The notes below the pieces were generated by a model. It was given only the letters and a program-made list of their open reading frames with translations. It made no database searches and had not been told where the DNA came from. A stretch of DNA of 64,000 nucleotides from Salinibius halmophilus (GTDB lineage Bacteria > Pseudomonadota > Gammaproteobacteria > Pseudomonadales > Natronospirillaceae), in NCBI RefSeq assembly GCF_003577475.1, contig NZ_QPEP01000013.1, forward strand, positions 1 through 64,000. Reading direction: 5' to 3'. Shown one piece after another: positions 56,644 through 64,000 of the stretch (the first letter of the stretch is position 1; each line of letters opens with the position of its first letter). A program made the position numbers and the translations under genes.

Positions 56644-57507
56644 ATGAATGAAGGAAACGAAGACCTAATCTGGCACTACACCAACGCAGATGCCTTTTTA
56701 AACATAATCTCAAACAAAGAGCTCTGGGCGTTTGATGTGGAGTGCATGAATGATCACCTCGAAAAAAAGGAATTTGAAAACACGCTTCAACGCTGTTTGG
56801 CTGCCAACGGGTTACTTGATAATGAAGAACAGGTTGTTCGCGAACTTATCAATAAAGAATTGATCGGTGCTGTCTGCTTTTCGCAAGCGAAAGATTTATT
56901 ATCGCAATGGATTTCTTATGGTGATAGTGGTGCGGGGTTTAGTATTGGCTTTTCTAAGCAGCGCTTGGTGCGATGGCTTGACGATGAGTATGGCTTCAGT
57001 AGCAAACTACTGGATTGTATCTATGACGACGATACCAAATGCAAAGAGCTTAATAATCTGATAGCTCGAGTTTTGGGTAGTTACAAACATGAAGTGCAAA
57101 TCATGGGCATACTCGAACGCTTGGGCGTTAGCATGCAGGCTGAGGCGAAAAACACTGTGTTTAAAAATGCAGGGTTTAAACAAGAGCAAGAGTGTAGGAT
57201 TGTCATTAATATGGGAAAGGAGTCCAATGAATTCGTGTCTGGTAACTTGCCAGAGGACGAGGGTGGAGAGCACTTTTTTCGCCCAACATACGATTTTATG
57301 AACAGAGGCGGCAACATAACCGCTAGAAGGAAGCTAAGTTTTAGAGACATTTCCCTCGAAGAAATGGTTAAACAGGTTGTAATTGGTCCCAAAAACCCGA
57401 TGCCAGAAGATAAGGTATACGAGCTTGTTCGGCACTTTAGCCAAAAGAGCGATCATCATGAAGAAACGTCTATTAAAGTCGTTAAGTCGTTGATTTCGCT
57501 AAGGTAG
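56644..57507 (+). CDS. DUF2971 family protein
   Basis: The 287-residue protein starts after AAGGAAG. LIWHYTNADAFLNIISNKELWAFDVECMND at the N terminus and FSQAKDLLSQWISYGDSGAGFSIGF further on are typical of DUF2971. The tail holds KQEQECRIVINMGKES. Function is unknown; members are common in genomic islands and often lie near defence genes. A repeat-rich gap precedes it. Confidence 0.85.
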   Translation: MNEGNEDLIWHYTNADAFLNIISNKELWAFDVECMNDHLEKKEFENTLQRCLAANGLLDNEEQVVRELINKELIGAVCFSQAKDLLSQWISYGDSGAGFSIGFSKQRLVRWLDDEYGFSSKLLDCIYDDDTKCKELNNLIARVLGSYKHEVQIMGILERLGVSMQAEAKNTVFKNAGFKQEQECRIVINMGKESNEFVSGNLPEDEGGEHFFRPTYDFMNRGGNITARRKLSFRDISLEEMVKQVVIGPKNPMPEDKVYELVRHFSQKSDHHEETSIKVVKSLISLR

Positions 57508-57631
57508 GAGCTTTGTTAGATTTAAACGCGATACCGTCAGGCTAACAAGGGTGTGCATTGACCAACACCGTCTGGCGCTGGTTTACCTATCAATGTGGTT
57601 CGTTTATGTTAGCGTTCAGGGTAGAGATATA

Positions 57632-58213
57632 TTGCAAAAAGACATCAGAATCTGTTTTATCGGTGACTCATTTGTTGCTGGCGTGGGTGACGAGCAAGCG
57701 CTGGGTTGGTCGGGACGGTTGTGTCGAGAAGCTAATTTGGCTAGTTCGCAGGTAACCTATTACAACCTTGGTATTCGCCGTAACACCAGCGTTGATGTGC
57801 TAAATCGGTGGCAGGCGGAGTGTGAGCCGAGATTGCCAGGTAGCTGCGACGGTCGCATTGTGTTTTCGTTTGGCGTAAATGACACTTCCATTGAAGATGG
57901 GCAACCAAGGGTGGCGTTCGACGCGTCTGTATTGGCCATGCAGAAAGTGTTAACTGCCGCTAAGGCTTATTCGCCAATTTTAGTTGGCCCGCCAGCGGTT
58001 GCTAATAGTGCTCAAAACGGGCGAATTGAGCTGCTATCTAAAGCCTATAAGCAAGCCGCCAGTGAAATGAGTGTTCCCTTCATTGAGTTGTATTCACACC
58101 TTTCGCAAGACCAAGCCTATCAAGAGTCAGTCGCTAACTTTGATGGCTCGCATCCACGCCAGGCTGGTTATAACAAGATGGCTAGCATAATTGCCGAGTC
58201 GGGTAAGGGGTAG
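57632..58213 (+). CDS. SGNH/GDSL-family hydrolase
   Basis: TTG at 57632 gives 193 residues starting with QKDIRICFIGDSFVAGVGDE; the frame is open from 57551, but the extra residues look unlike the family. Block I is GDSFVAG with the catalytic Ser, block III FGVND, and block V DGSHPRQAGY with Asp and His. It is a cytoplasmic esterase or lipase-like enzyme of unknown substrate. The start is uncertain. Confidence 0.85.
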   Translation: MQKDIRICFIGDSFVAGVGDEQALGWSGRLCREANLASSQVTYYNLGIRRNTSVDVLNRWQAECEPRLPGSCDGRIVFSFGVNDTSIEDGQPRVAFDASVLAMQKVLTAAKAYSPILVGPPAVANSAQNGRIELLSKAYKQAASEMSVPFIELYSHLSQDQAYQESVANFDGSHPRQAGYNKMASIIAESGKG

Positions 58214-58284
58214 TTTTGACCGCGCTGTTATAAGCCTGAAAACCTAGTAGAATACCGCATGCAAATTTTCTGTAGGTGGGCGCT

Positions 58285-59040
58285 ATGCAACTGACCGAAT
58301 TAGTATCTTATCTTGATGATGTACTTCAGCCGACGGCCTTTAAAGACTATGCACCCAATGGTTTGCAAGTGCAGGGCAAAGCTGAGGTAAAAAAAATCAT
58401 TACAGGTGTCACGGCGTCGCAGCGCTTAATTGATGCAGCCGTCGAGGCGGGGGCTGATGCGATTTTGGTGCACCATGGTTGGTTTTGGAAGGGCGAGGAC
58501 CCAACGATTACCGGCCAGAAGTTTAATCGCTTAAAGCCGCTAATTGACAATGGTATTAGCATGTTGGGTTACCACTTACCAATGGATGCCCATCCAACGC
58601 TTGGCAATAATGCCGGTTTGCAGGCAGTGCTTGGCCTAACGCATGAGCAATTTATTCAGCCAGTATTGGACGACCGAGGCATTGGCCAAATTGGTACGGG
58701 TGACTACACCGTCGCAAGCCTAGCTGCCAAGCTAGAAGCCGAATTGGCGTTTAAGCCAATTGTGACCGAACCGTTAACTGATAAACCCCTTAATCGCATT
58801 GCTTGGTGCACCGGTGGGGCGATGAGCTATTTGCAAACGGCCATCGATTTGGGTGCCGATGCCTTTATTACCGGTGAGATCAACGAGCCGACCGCACACT
58901 TGGCGCAAGAGTTTGGTGTGGCTTATTATGCTGCGGGCCACCATGCAACCGAGCGCTTTGGTCCACAATTGATTGGCCAACACCTTGGCGAAAAGTTTGA
59001 CCTTGATGTGCAGTTTATCGATTGCCCAATTCCTGTTTAA
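58285..59040 (+). CDS. Nif3-like dinuclear metal protein (YbgI family)
   Basis: The ATG at 58285 gives 251 residues. Metal ligands are visible in ADAILVHHGWFWKGEDP and GHHATERFGPQ; GYHLPMDAHPTLGNNAGLQ lies between. This is the YbgI branch, reported as a two-metal toroidal hexamer and a possible GTP cyclohydrolase-like or DNA-repair-linked protein; function is unsettled. It is 13 nt from the DUF2288 start. Confidence 0.92.
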   Translation: MQLTELVSYLDDVLQPTAFKDYAPNGLQVQGKAEVKKIITGVTASQRLIDAAVEAGADAILVHHGWFWKGEDPTITGQKFNRLKPLIDNGISMLGYHLPMDAHPTLGNNAGLQAVLGLTHEQFIQPVLDDRGIGQIGTGDYTVASLAAKLEAELAFKPIVTEPLTDKPLNRIAWCTGGAMSYLQTAIDLGADAFITGEINEPTAHLAQEFGVAYYAAGHHATERFGPQLIGQHLGEKFDLDVQFIDCPIPV

Positions 59041-59052
59041 AAAGTGAATCCG

Positions 59053-59373
59053 ATGTCAGAATCAGTAGAAAAACCAGATTTAACCGACCCTGAAGTCGCC
59101 AAGGCCTACATCCTAGGTCAAACATCAAAAATTCAGTTTTCCGAGTTAGCGCGTGCGTTTGCGCAAGGCAAGGTGATGTTTGTAGACCGTGCGCTCGATA
59201 TGGTGGATGTAGGGGTGGCGATTGTGCAGGACGATGCTGCGTCTATTACTCATTGGCAAAAGGCAGGTCAACTTGATGTTGTGACTGATCATCAAGCCAA
59301 GCTTTGGTTTGGCGCGAATGCAACGGTATGGGCTTTTGTTATTGAGCCCTACGTTTTCGTGCAACCCGCTTAA
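59053..59373 (+). CDS. DUF2288 family protein
   Basis: The ATG at 59053 gives 106 residues; a GTG three codons upstream is possible. The protein matches DUF2288: AKAYILGQTSKIQFSELARAFAQGKVMFVDRALDMVDVGVAI. It has a C-terminal strand (TVWAFVIEPYVFVQ). Function is unknown. It lies between the Nif3 and SDR genes and is probably co-transcribed with them. Confidence 0.88.
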   Translation: MSESVEKPDLTDPEVAKAYILGQTSKIQFSELARAFAQGKVMFVDRALDMVDVGVAIVQDDAASITHWQKAGQLDVVTDHQAKLWFGANATVWAFVIEPYVFVQPA

Positions 59374-59392
59374 GCGTACTGGATGCCCAAGG

Positions 59393-60079
59393 ATGAAAGT
59401 ATTAATTACCGGTGCTGGGCGCGGCTATGGCCTAGCGCTAGCGCAACAGTTTTCTACGCACGCCAACCATATGGTGTTGGTGGTGCGAAGCCAATCGCAA
59501 CAAGCTGACTTATTAAAGCGATTCGATAATGCCAGCGTTTTACTAGCCGATATTAGTGATGGCGGCTATGTTGAGCAGCTGGCGCAACATTTGGCTAACC
59601 ATCTAGGCGACAGTCAGCTTGATTTAATGATCAATAATGCTGGTACCGCCGCTCATGCACCCACGCTTGCGACGACCACGACGGCAGCGATGACACGCGA
59701 GTTTAACAGTCACTGTTTGGGAGCCGTGCATACCGTGCAAGGATCTCTGGCGGCTTTGTCGGTTGGCGCAACAATTATCAATATTAGTTCCCGGTTTGGC
59801 TCGCTGTCGCGCCAGGCTTCGGGTGTAGCCAAAGGCTGTTCCTATTCTTATCGCATGGCGAAAGCAGCGCAGAATATGTTCACTCTTGCCTTGGTTGATG
59901 AGTTTCCGCAGTTTACTTCGGTAGCCATTCATCCAGGGCGGTTGCTGACAGAACTTGCGTCGCCGGATGCCCATCTTACCCCGCAGGCGAGTGCCGAGCG
60001 CTTGCTAGCGCTGTACCAAAGTGGTTCGCTTAAAAGTGGTCAGTTTATTTCGCTTGAAGATGGCGAATTAGCATGGTGA
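59393..60079 (+). CDS. Short-chain dehydrogenase/reductase
   Basis: The ATG at 59393 gives 228 residues. The dinucleotide motif is MKVLITGAGRGYGLALAQQF, the structural motif LMINNAGTA, and the active site SYSYRMAKAAQNM with Tyr-x-x-x-Lys. It is a classical SDR using NAD(P)H, of unknown substrate, in the cytoplasm. Its last 7 nt overlap the VanZ gene. Confidence 0.92.
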   Translation: MKVLITGAGRGYGLALAQQFSTHANHMVLVVRSQSQQADLLKRFDNASVLLADISDGGYVEQLAQHLANHLGDSQLDLMINNAGTAAHAPTLATTTTAAMTREFNSHCLGAVHTVQGSLAALSVGATIINISSRFGSLSRQASGVAKGCSYSYRMAKAAQNMFTLALVDEFPQFTSVAIHPGRLLTELASPDAHLTPQASAERLLALYQSGSLKSGQFISLEDGELAW

Positions 60080-60936
60080 TCAGCAAAAAAACCATTTTTT
60101 TAGGGCTTGCGCTGGCAGCGATTACGCCGCTGTTCTTTTTAGGTGGCCCGCACTGGCATTCACCTGATGTGTACCGGGCGGTATGGAATCAGGGGCATGT
60201 GTTTTTCTTCTTCTTTTTCAGCTGGTTTATTGCCCAGTTTTGGCCATTGCGCCGCGATTGGTGGCAATACTTGTTATTACTACTAGCCGTGAGTTTAGCA
60301 ATAGAAACCGTGCAAATTGCCTTTTCTCGCAGTTTTAGCCTGATGGATATTGTTAATAATCTGCTCGGTGCGGCATTTTATTTGGTGTGGTCGCGCCCAA
60401 TGTGGCAACGGTTAGTGGTAATGCTGCCGTTATTGTGGCAATGGGGTGATATTGGTCTGCATGGTCTGGCCTATTACCAACAAGTTCAGCGCTTCCCTTT
60501 GCTTGCCGACTTTTCTACATCAGGCCAGTTACGCCAGTGGCGCGGGCCCATCACACAAACGCCGGAGCAACTTGGCCAAATTAGCTTCAGCACCGACACC
60601 TTTAGCACAGTGATGCTTGATGATATGCCAAGAGACTGGCGTGGTTATCAAACCTTGGTAATGAAAATGGTGAATCCTAGTGACGAGGCGTTGTCTGTGG
60701 TGCTAAGAATCAACGATATTCAGCATATCTATGTGGATCAAGAGGAGACCGACCGGTACCGCCATCGTTTTGAGGTGCCGCCAGGCGAATCGTCGATCAA
60801 CATCGACTTGCTAACAGTAAAAAATGCGCCACGCGATCGGTCAATGAATATGGGCGAGATTCAAGCAGTGATGCTGTTTACCACCGCCTTGCCTGAACCT
60901 CGCACCCTGCTGATCGATAAGTTATTCCTTGATTAA
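60073..60936 (+). CDS. VanZ-like membrane domain fused to a beta-sandwich domain
   Basis: The 287-residue protein has four helices in the first 135 residues, with FFFSWFIAQFWPLRRDWWQYLLLLLAVSLAIETVQIAFSRSFSLMDIVNNLLGA matching VanZ in layout. Residues from about 150 (ADFSTSGQLRQWRGPITQTP ... INIDLLTVKNAPRD) form a galactose-binding-like beta sandwich, predicted to be periplasmic. VanZ domains affect glycopeptide susceptibility; the C-terminal part may bind a glycan. Function is unknown. Confidence 0.8.
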   Translation: MVISKKTIFLGLALAAITPLFFLGGPHWHSPDVYRAVWNQGHVFFFFFFSWFIAQFWPLRRDWWQYLLLLLAVSLAIETVQIAFSRSFSLMDIVNNLLGAAFYLVWSRPMWQRLVVMLPLLWQWGDIGLHGLAYYQQVQRFPLLADFSTSGQLRQWRGPITQTPEQLGQISFSTDTFSTVMLDDMPRDWRGYQTLVMKMVNPSDEALSVVLRINDIQHIYVDQEETDRYRHRFEVPPGESSINIDLLTVKNAPRDRSMNMGEIQAVMLFTTALPEPRTLLIDKLFLD

Positions 60937-60943
60937 CCCCTTG

Positions 60944-62812
60944 TTATAAGCCAAGTTGCTGAGTGATCTGGCGCCAGTCAATCAGTTTGAAGTTTTGGTT
61001 TTGGTAACGGTAGTTGGCATCAACATTGTTGCCATCTTGCACAACAAATAATCCCTCTGGAAAGCCTGGCAACGAAGCGCTGGTGGCGGCGATGCCGTCG
61101 GTGTCGCTGGCGCCGTCGATGCCATTGCTGTCATCGGCTGTGATTGCGAACCGGCCAAGTGGCTGCCAGGTGGCTAAAGCAAACAATACATAGCTGCTAT
61201 TCCCTTGGCTTGAAGCGATCAGCATATCCTTGTAAAGCGTTAAGCCCTCAACATCTGCTACCAGCGGCGAGTCTTCAATGCTGATGACCTTAGTTTGGCG
61301 TTTGTCAGTGATATTAAGTGACCATATGCCTTCGTCCTCTTCACCAACGAGCAAGGTGTTTTGATGGAATACGCAACCCTCTGGTTGTGATGGTAGCTGC
61401 CAAACGTAATTAAGCTTGGCGTTCAGCGTTTTGTTTTCTTCGACGACCTGCCAAAGTTCGACTTGACCATTTTTGCCATTTACCGAGACATAGTGCTCGC
61501 CGCCAATGGTAGCGCTGCACAAGCCATACACTTCATTGACTTGGCTAATTACCTCGCCTTCTTCGGTTTCGCTCGCGACCACGTGGCGCTTAGTAAGGTA
61601 TGGGGCTTGTGGGCTTAAGTCATAGAATGCAATGGTGTTGAGATCACGATTGCTGGTAACAGCAATGGGTTGCTCGCCGATGGTAAGTACATCAACATTG
61701 TTTGGTTCACCAGCGTCTATGGCGGTTAGTCGTTTGCCTTGCAAGTTGTAAACTTCTAGTTGAGCTTGTTTATTGGTGCCAATAATTAAGCTGTTAGCTG
61801 GGTTGCGGTTGTTTATCCAAATGGCTGGGTCGTCGGCTGCATCGTCGTCATCAGCCACCGCATCAGTTTCAAAGCTTGCGCTCACCAGGGCAATGCCATC
61901 GTAATTCGGGGATAATACAACTTTACCGGTTAGGTCTTCGCCAATTTGCGCATCGGCCCAAGCAATAAACTCATAAACTGGCTCGTCCAGCTCGGTATTC
62001 GCTAACCAAAGCCCATTGTCGGCCACGACAACTGGTTTGACCTCATCAAACCCTGTTGGGGTGAAGGAGCTTAAAAATGTTTTGTTGGCGAAATCGAATA
62101 CTTGTAAGCCTAAGCCTTCATCACCTAAGAACAACAAGCGGCGGCCATCATTCAAGGTTGCCAGTGCAATGCCTTCTAGCTCCTCAAGATGGTTAGGTAC
62201 AGCGGCAAATATTTGGCGTACTCGGCTCGTTTCTGCTTCTGCACCATAAGCCCATACTCCCACTTCTTGCTCGGCTAGCAGCAGAGTTTGGCTGGCATCA
62301 TCAACAATACAGCCGCTTAGTTCGCCATCCAGTTTAAAGCTGCGAACTGGCGTGCTGCCATTTAGCGCGTTGCCAAGTTTGCCTTGTTTTAGCGCCAACT
62401 TATATTGCCTAACATGGCCAAGCTCACTATAAACAAACGCGCTCAGCGTTTGGTTGGTAGGGTTTTGATACAAGCAGGTTCCCGCGGCTTCAAAGTCTAA
62501 TGTGACTTGCCAATGTGCTAGCCAGCCGTCTACCACTGTGCCCACATGTAAGCTGTCTTCACTTGCAACGGCTACCACAGGTAGCTGGCCGAGTGTGCGA
62601 CTATCTGCCCCCATGGCTTCGATCGACGTGATGTGCTCCACTACTTGCCCTTGACGGTTAAATAGCACTAAGCCGTCGCCCTCGGCTGCTGTAATCAGCG
62701 TGTTGTTGATAAAAGTGCCGTCAGCAAAGTCTTCAAATGACACCTCAGTAGTGATCGCCATTGCTGGTAAGGCTGCGGCCGTTAATAAACCCATCGTTAG
62801 TTTTTTCATCAT
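60944..62812 (-). CDS. Two-domain beta-propeller phytase
   Basis: The 622-residue protein has a signal peptide (MMKKLTMGLLTAAALPAMA), an N-terminal propeller-like domain to about 300, and a C-terminal beta-propeller phytase domain with DDDDAADDPAIWINNRNP, VDVLTIGEQPIAVTSNRD, EGCVFHQNTLLVGEEDEGIW and DVEGLTLY, which carry calcium- and phosphate-binding acidic residues. It frees phosphate from phytate outside the cytoplasm. GGAGG lies before the start. A possible Pho box lies upstream. Confidence 0.93.
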   Translation of the reverse strand: MMKKLTMGLLTAAALPAMAITTEVSFEDFADGTFINNTLITAAEGDGLVLFNRQGQVVEHITSIEAMGADSRTLGQLPVVAVASEDSLHVGTVVDGWLAHWQVTLDFEAAGTCLYQNPTNQTLSAFVYSELGHVRQYKLALKQGKLGNALNGSTPVRSFKLDGELSGCIVDDASQTLLLAEQEVGVWAYGAEAETSRVRQIFAAVPNHLEELEGIALATLNDGRRLLFLGDEGLGLQVFDFANKTFLSSFTPTGFDEVKPVVVADNGLWLANTELDEPVYEFIAWADAQIGEDLTGKVVLSPNYDGIALVSASFETDAVADDDDAADDPAIWINNRNPANSLIIGTNKQAQLEVYNLQGKRLTAIDAGEPNNVDVLTIGEQPIAVTSNRDLNTIAFYDLSPQAPYLTKRHVVASETEEGEVISQVNEVYGLCSATIGGEHYVSVNGKNGQVELWQVVEENKTLNAKLNYVWQLPSQPEGCVFHQNTLLVGEEDEGIWSLNITDKRQTKVISIEDSPLVADVEGLTLYKDMLIASSQGNSSYVLFALATWQPLGRFAITADDSNGIDGASDTDGIAATSASLPGFPEGLFVVQDGNNVDANYRYQNQNFKLIDWRQITQQLGL

Positions 62813-62852
62813 GTCCTCCGTTAATGAACGACGGTCATGCTGGTGTGCTCAT

Positions 62853-62870
62853 GTGACAGTTCAACGTTAG
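62853..62870 (-). promoter_or_regulatory. Possible Pho box upstream of phytase
   Basis: On the minus strand CTAACGTTGAACTGTCAC matches the second Pho half-site (CTGTCAC) fully and the first poorly. It lies 41 nt before the phytase ATG. The following -10 (CAGCAT) is weak. Confidence 0.3.
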
Positions 62871-63032
62871 GAGCCTCAAAGATGCGACATTCCATCGATA
62901 ACTAGCTCGTTTCATCGCCATAATTGACCTTGTTTGAGCCGACTAAATAGCAGCGCTTATCTGACGTTGAGCTAATTCTTGCATCCAATCGGCAAGTTAA
63001 TTTGAGCTTTTCGGCCTACCTTAGTCACTAGG

Positions 63033-63050
63033 TTGTCATGCTGCTGTCAT
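63033..63050 (+). promoter_or_regulatory. Pho-box-like direct repeat
   Basis: TTGTCAT-GCTG-CTGTCAT has two near-perfect half-sites with a 4-bp spacer. It points to the gene at 63079, but a start of transcription set by the box would fall on that gene's ribosome-binding site. It may act elsewhere or give a nearly leaderless message. Confidence 0.45.
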
Positions 63051-63078
63051 ATGCTGATCGGTATTGGAGGTAGGGGTT

Positions 63079-63876
63079 ATGAACCAAATAAAATGGCCTT
63101 GGTGGCAAAGATTTTGGCGGCATCCACATTTTTTGGCGCAGCACATGAATACCTTGCTGATGTCAGCACTAGTGTTAAGCCTGCTAATCGGTGTGAACGC
63201 TTGGCTGGGTGAAGCAAAGGGCGCCATTGATTGGGTAGATGTGATAGGCGAAACCCTCACCGCCGTTTGCTTTGCACTGTTGCTCGTTGTGCTCTGCTAT
63301 TTGCGCCCAAATAATACAACAACACGCTGGATGACATTGGGGGTACTTTGGTTAGTGTTAGCCCATAGTCAGGATGCGCTAGATGAATGGTGGTCGGTGT
63401 CCGATCAATACTGGTTCACTAGTGTGATTGAATCCTTGCCGATAGGCTGGTTGCTTTTGGCAATTGGGATTAGCCGCTGGTTAACGGTGCACTGGAAAAC
63501 CTTACGATTGTTGCAAAGCTACCAATTTGAGCCAGAAGCGCCGATGGATAGCAGCACAGGTTTGCCTACTTGGCCATTGTTGCTAGCAAAACACAAGCAG
63601 TCACCTCGCCAACGATTACTGATCGTTCATTTCACTCGTTCGATGCCCGAGTGGAGTGTGCTTGCGTTGCGAGATCAGCTTCCAAAATACAGTATTTTGG
63701 TCAGCCTTTCTTCAAATCGGTTGGCTGTGGCTTGTAACGAGGCCGTTATCCTTGAGCCTTGGTTGACGTTGCTAGCGCAGTTTAACCTGCCAGTACAAGT
63801 TAGTGAGCAAGTGCTTACCAATACGTCGCCACAGCAGGCATTATGGCAGGCAGAATCCGAGCTAAGTTATGGATGA
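63079..63876 (+). CDS. Membrane protein with vestigial GGDEF-like region
   Basis: The ATG at 63079 follows GGAGG and gives 265 residues. Helices lie near 28-45, 57-75, 85-100 and 115-133. After them comes MDSSTGLPTWPLLLAKHKQ, which resembles the D.LTGLPNR start of GGDEF domains, then QRLLIVHFTRSMPEW. The catalytic GGDEF core is absent, so it cannot make cyclic di-GMP by this route. The stop overlaps the next start by 8 nt. Confidence 0.65.
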   Translation: MNQIKWPWWQRFWRHPHFLAQHMNTLLMSALVLSLLIGVNAWLGEAKGAIDWVDVIGETLTAVCFALLLVVLCYLRPNNTTTRWMTLGVLWLVLAHSQDALDEWWSVSDQYWFTSVIESLPIGWLLLAIGISRWLTVHWKTLRLLQSYQFEPEAPMDSSTGLPTWPLLLAKHKQSPRQRLLIVHFTRSMPEWSVLALRDQLPKYSILVSLSSNRLAVACNEAVILEPWLTLLAQFNLPVQVSEQVLTNTSPQQALWQAESELSYG

Positions 63877-64000
63877 ACACCTTCAGCGACTACTCAACGC
63901 CTTACCTACCAGTACACAATCGTTGGCATTGGCTAACTGCCATCAAACAGATGTGGCTGCAAAAACTGCGCAAGTCTACTTGAACCTATCCTATGTGCCT
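63869..64000 (+). CDS. Partial ORF at the window edge
   Basis: An ATG at 63869 opens a frame of 44 codons to the end of the window, starting MDEHLQRLLNALPTSTQSL. Its overlap with the previous gene suggests translational coupling. Too little is present to name a family; the product looks soluble. Confidence 0.55.
   Translation, partial: MDEHLQRLLNALPTSTQSLALANCHQTDVAAKTAQVYLNLSYVP

Overview
The window looks like a chromosomal segment from a marine gammaproteobacterium, most likely of the Oceanospirillales type. This is inferred from gene order and protein character: kdsD-lptCAB-rpoN-hpf-ptsN-rapZ-npr, bolA-murA-hisG-hisD, DarP/YjgA, TyrR, MlaC, the short form of HisG, and an OsmC-YcaO fusion. 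No rRNA, tRNA or CRISPR array was seen. Base composition is near 50% GC.

Region 1 (1-13 kb) is accessory. It opens with the 3' end of a group II intron, then a Fic-type gene between two copies of a hairpin repeat. Next come two paralogous leucine-rich-repeat lipoproteins around a small monooxygenase gene. A run of decayed genes follows: a cytochrome lipoprotein cut from its C-terminal partner, a composite ORF, and C-terminal scraps of a LysR regulator and a LysE exporter around a secreted jelly-roll protein. After that lies a short gene-cassette array (about 8.88-10.98 kb) with attC-like sites but no integrase in view, carrying a PIN-like protein, a small membrane protein and an unknown protein.

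Region 2 (13-22.5 kb) holds a choice-of-anchor-I lipoprotein, metG, a chemoreceptor with a periplasmic c-type haem motif convergent with a solute-binding-like protein, an OsmC-YcaO protein and a cold-shock protein.

Region 3 (22.5-30.1 kb) is a complete 2-aminoethylphosphonate (AEP) uptake and breakdown locus. PhnS, PhnT and a fused permease import AEP, PhnW transaminates it and PhnX releases phosphate. PhnR is the GntR-family regulator and a DMT transporter is coupled to phnX. A PhoB-type box and a GntR-type operator sit in series in front of phnS, and a second operator precedes phnX.

Region 4 (30-45.5 kb) is mostly housekeeping: a HAD phosphatase, ApbC/Mrp, HopJ, Dcd, ProRS, a FemAB-like acyltransferase, a HIT protein, a PAP2-glycosyltransferase-PAP2 cluster, TyrR, an ECF sigma/ChrR pair, DarP and MgtE.

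Region 5 (45.5-56.1 kb) contains the nitrogen-PTS/rpoN/LPS-transport operon on the minus strand. It lacks kdsC. Diverging from it are an mlaC without mlaFED or mlaB, ibaG, murA, hisG and hisD.

Region 6 (56.1-64 kb) has REP-like palindromes, a DUF2971 protein, an SGNH hydrolase, a Nif3 protein, a DUF2288 protein, an SDR, a VanZ-domain fusion, a two-domain beta-propeller phytase, and a membrane protein with a vestigial GGDEF-like start. The last gene runs off the window. Phosphate scavenging (AEP, phytate, possibly the anchor-I protein) is the clearest physiological theme.
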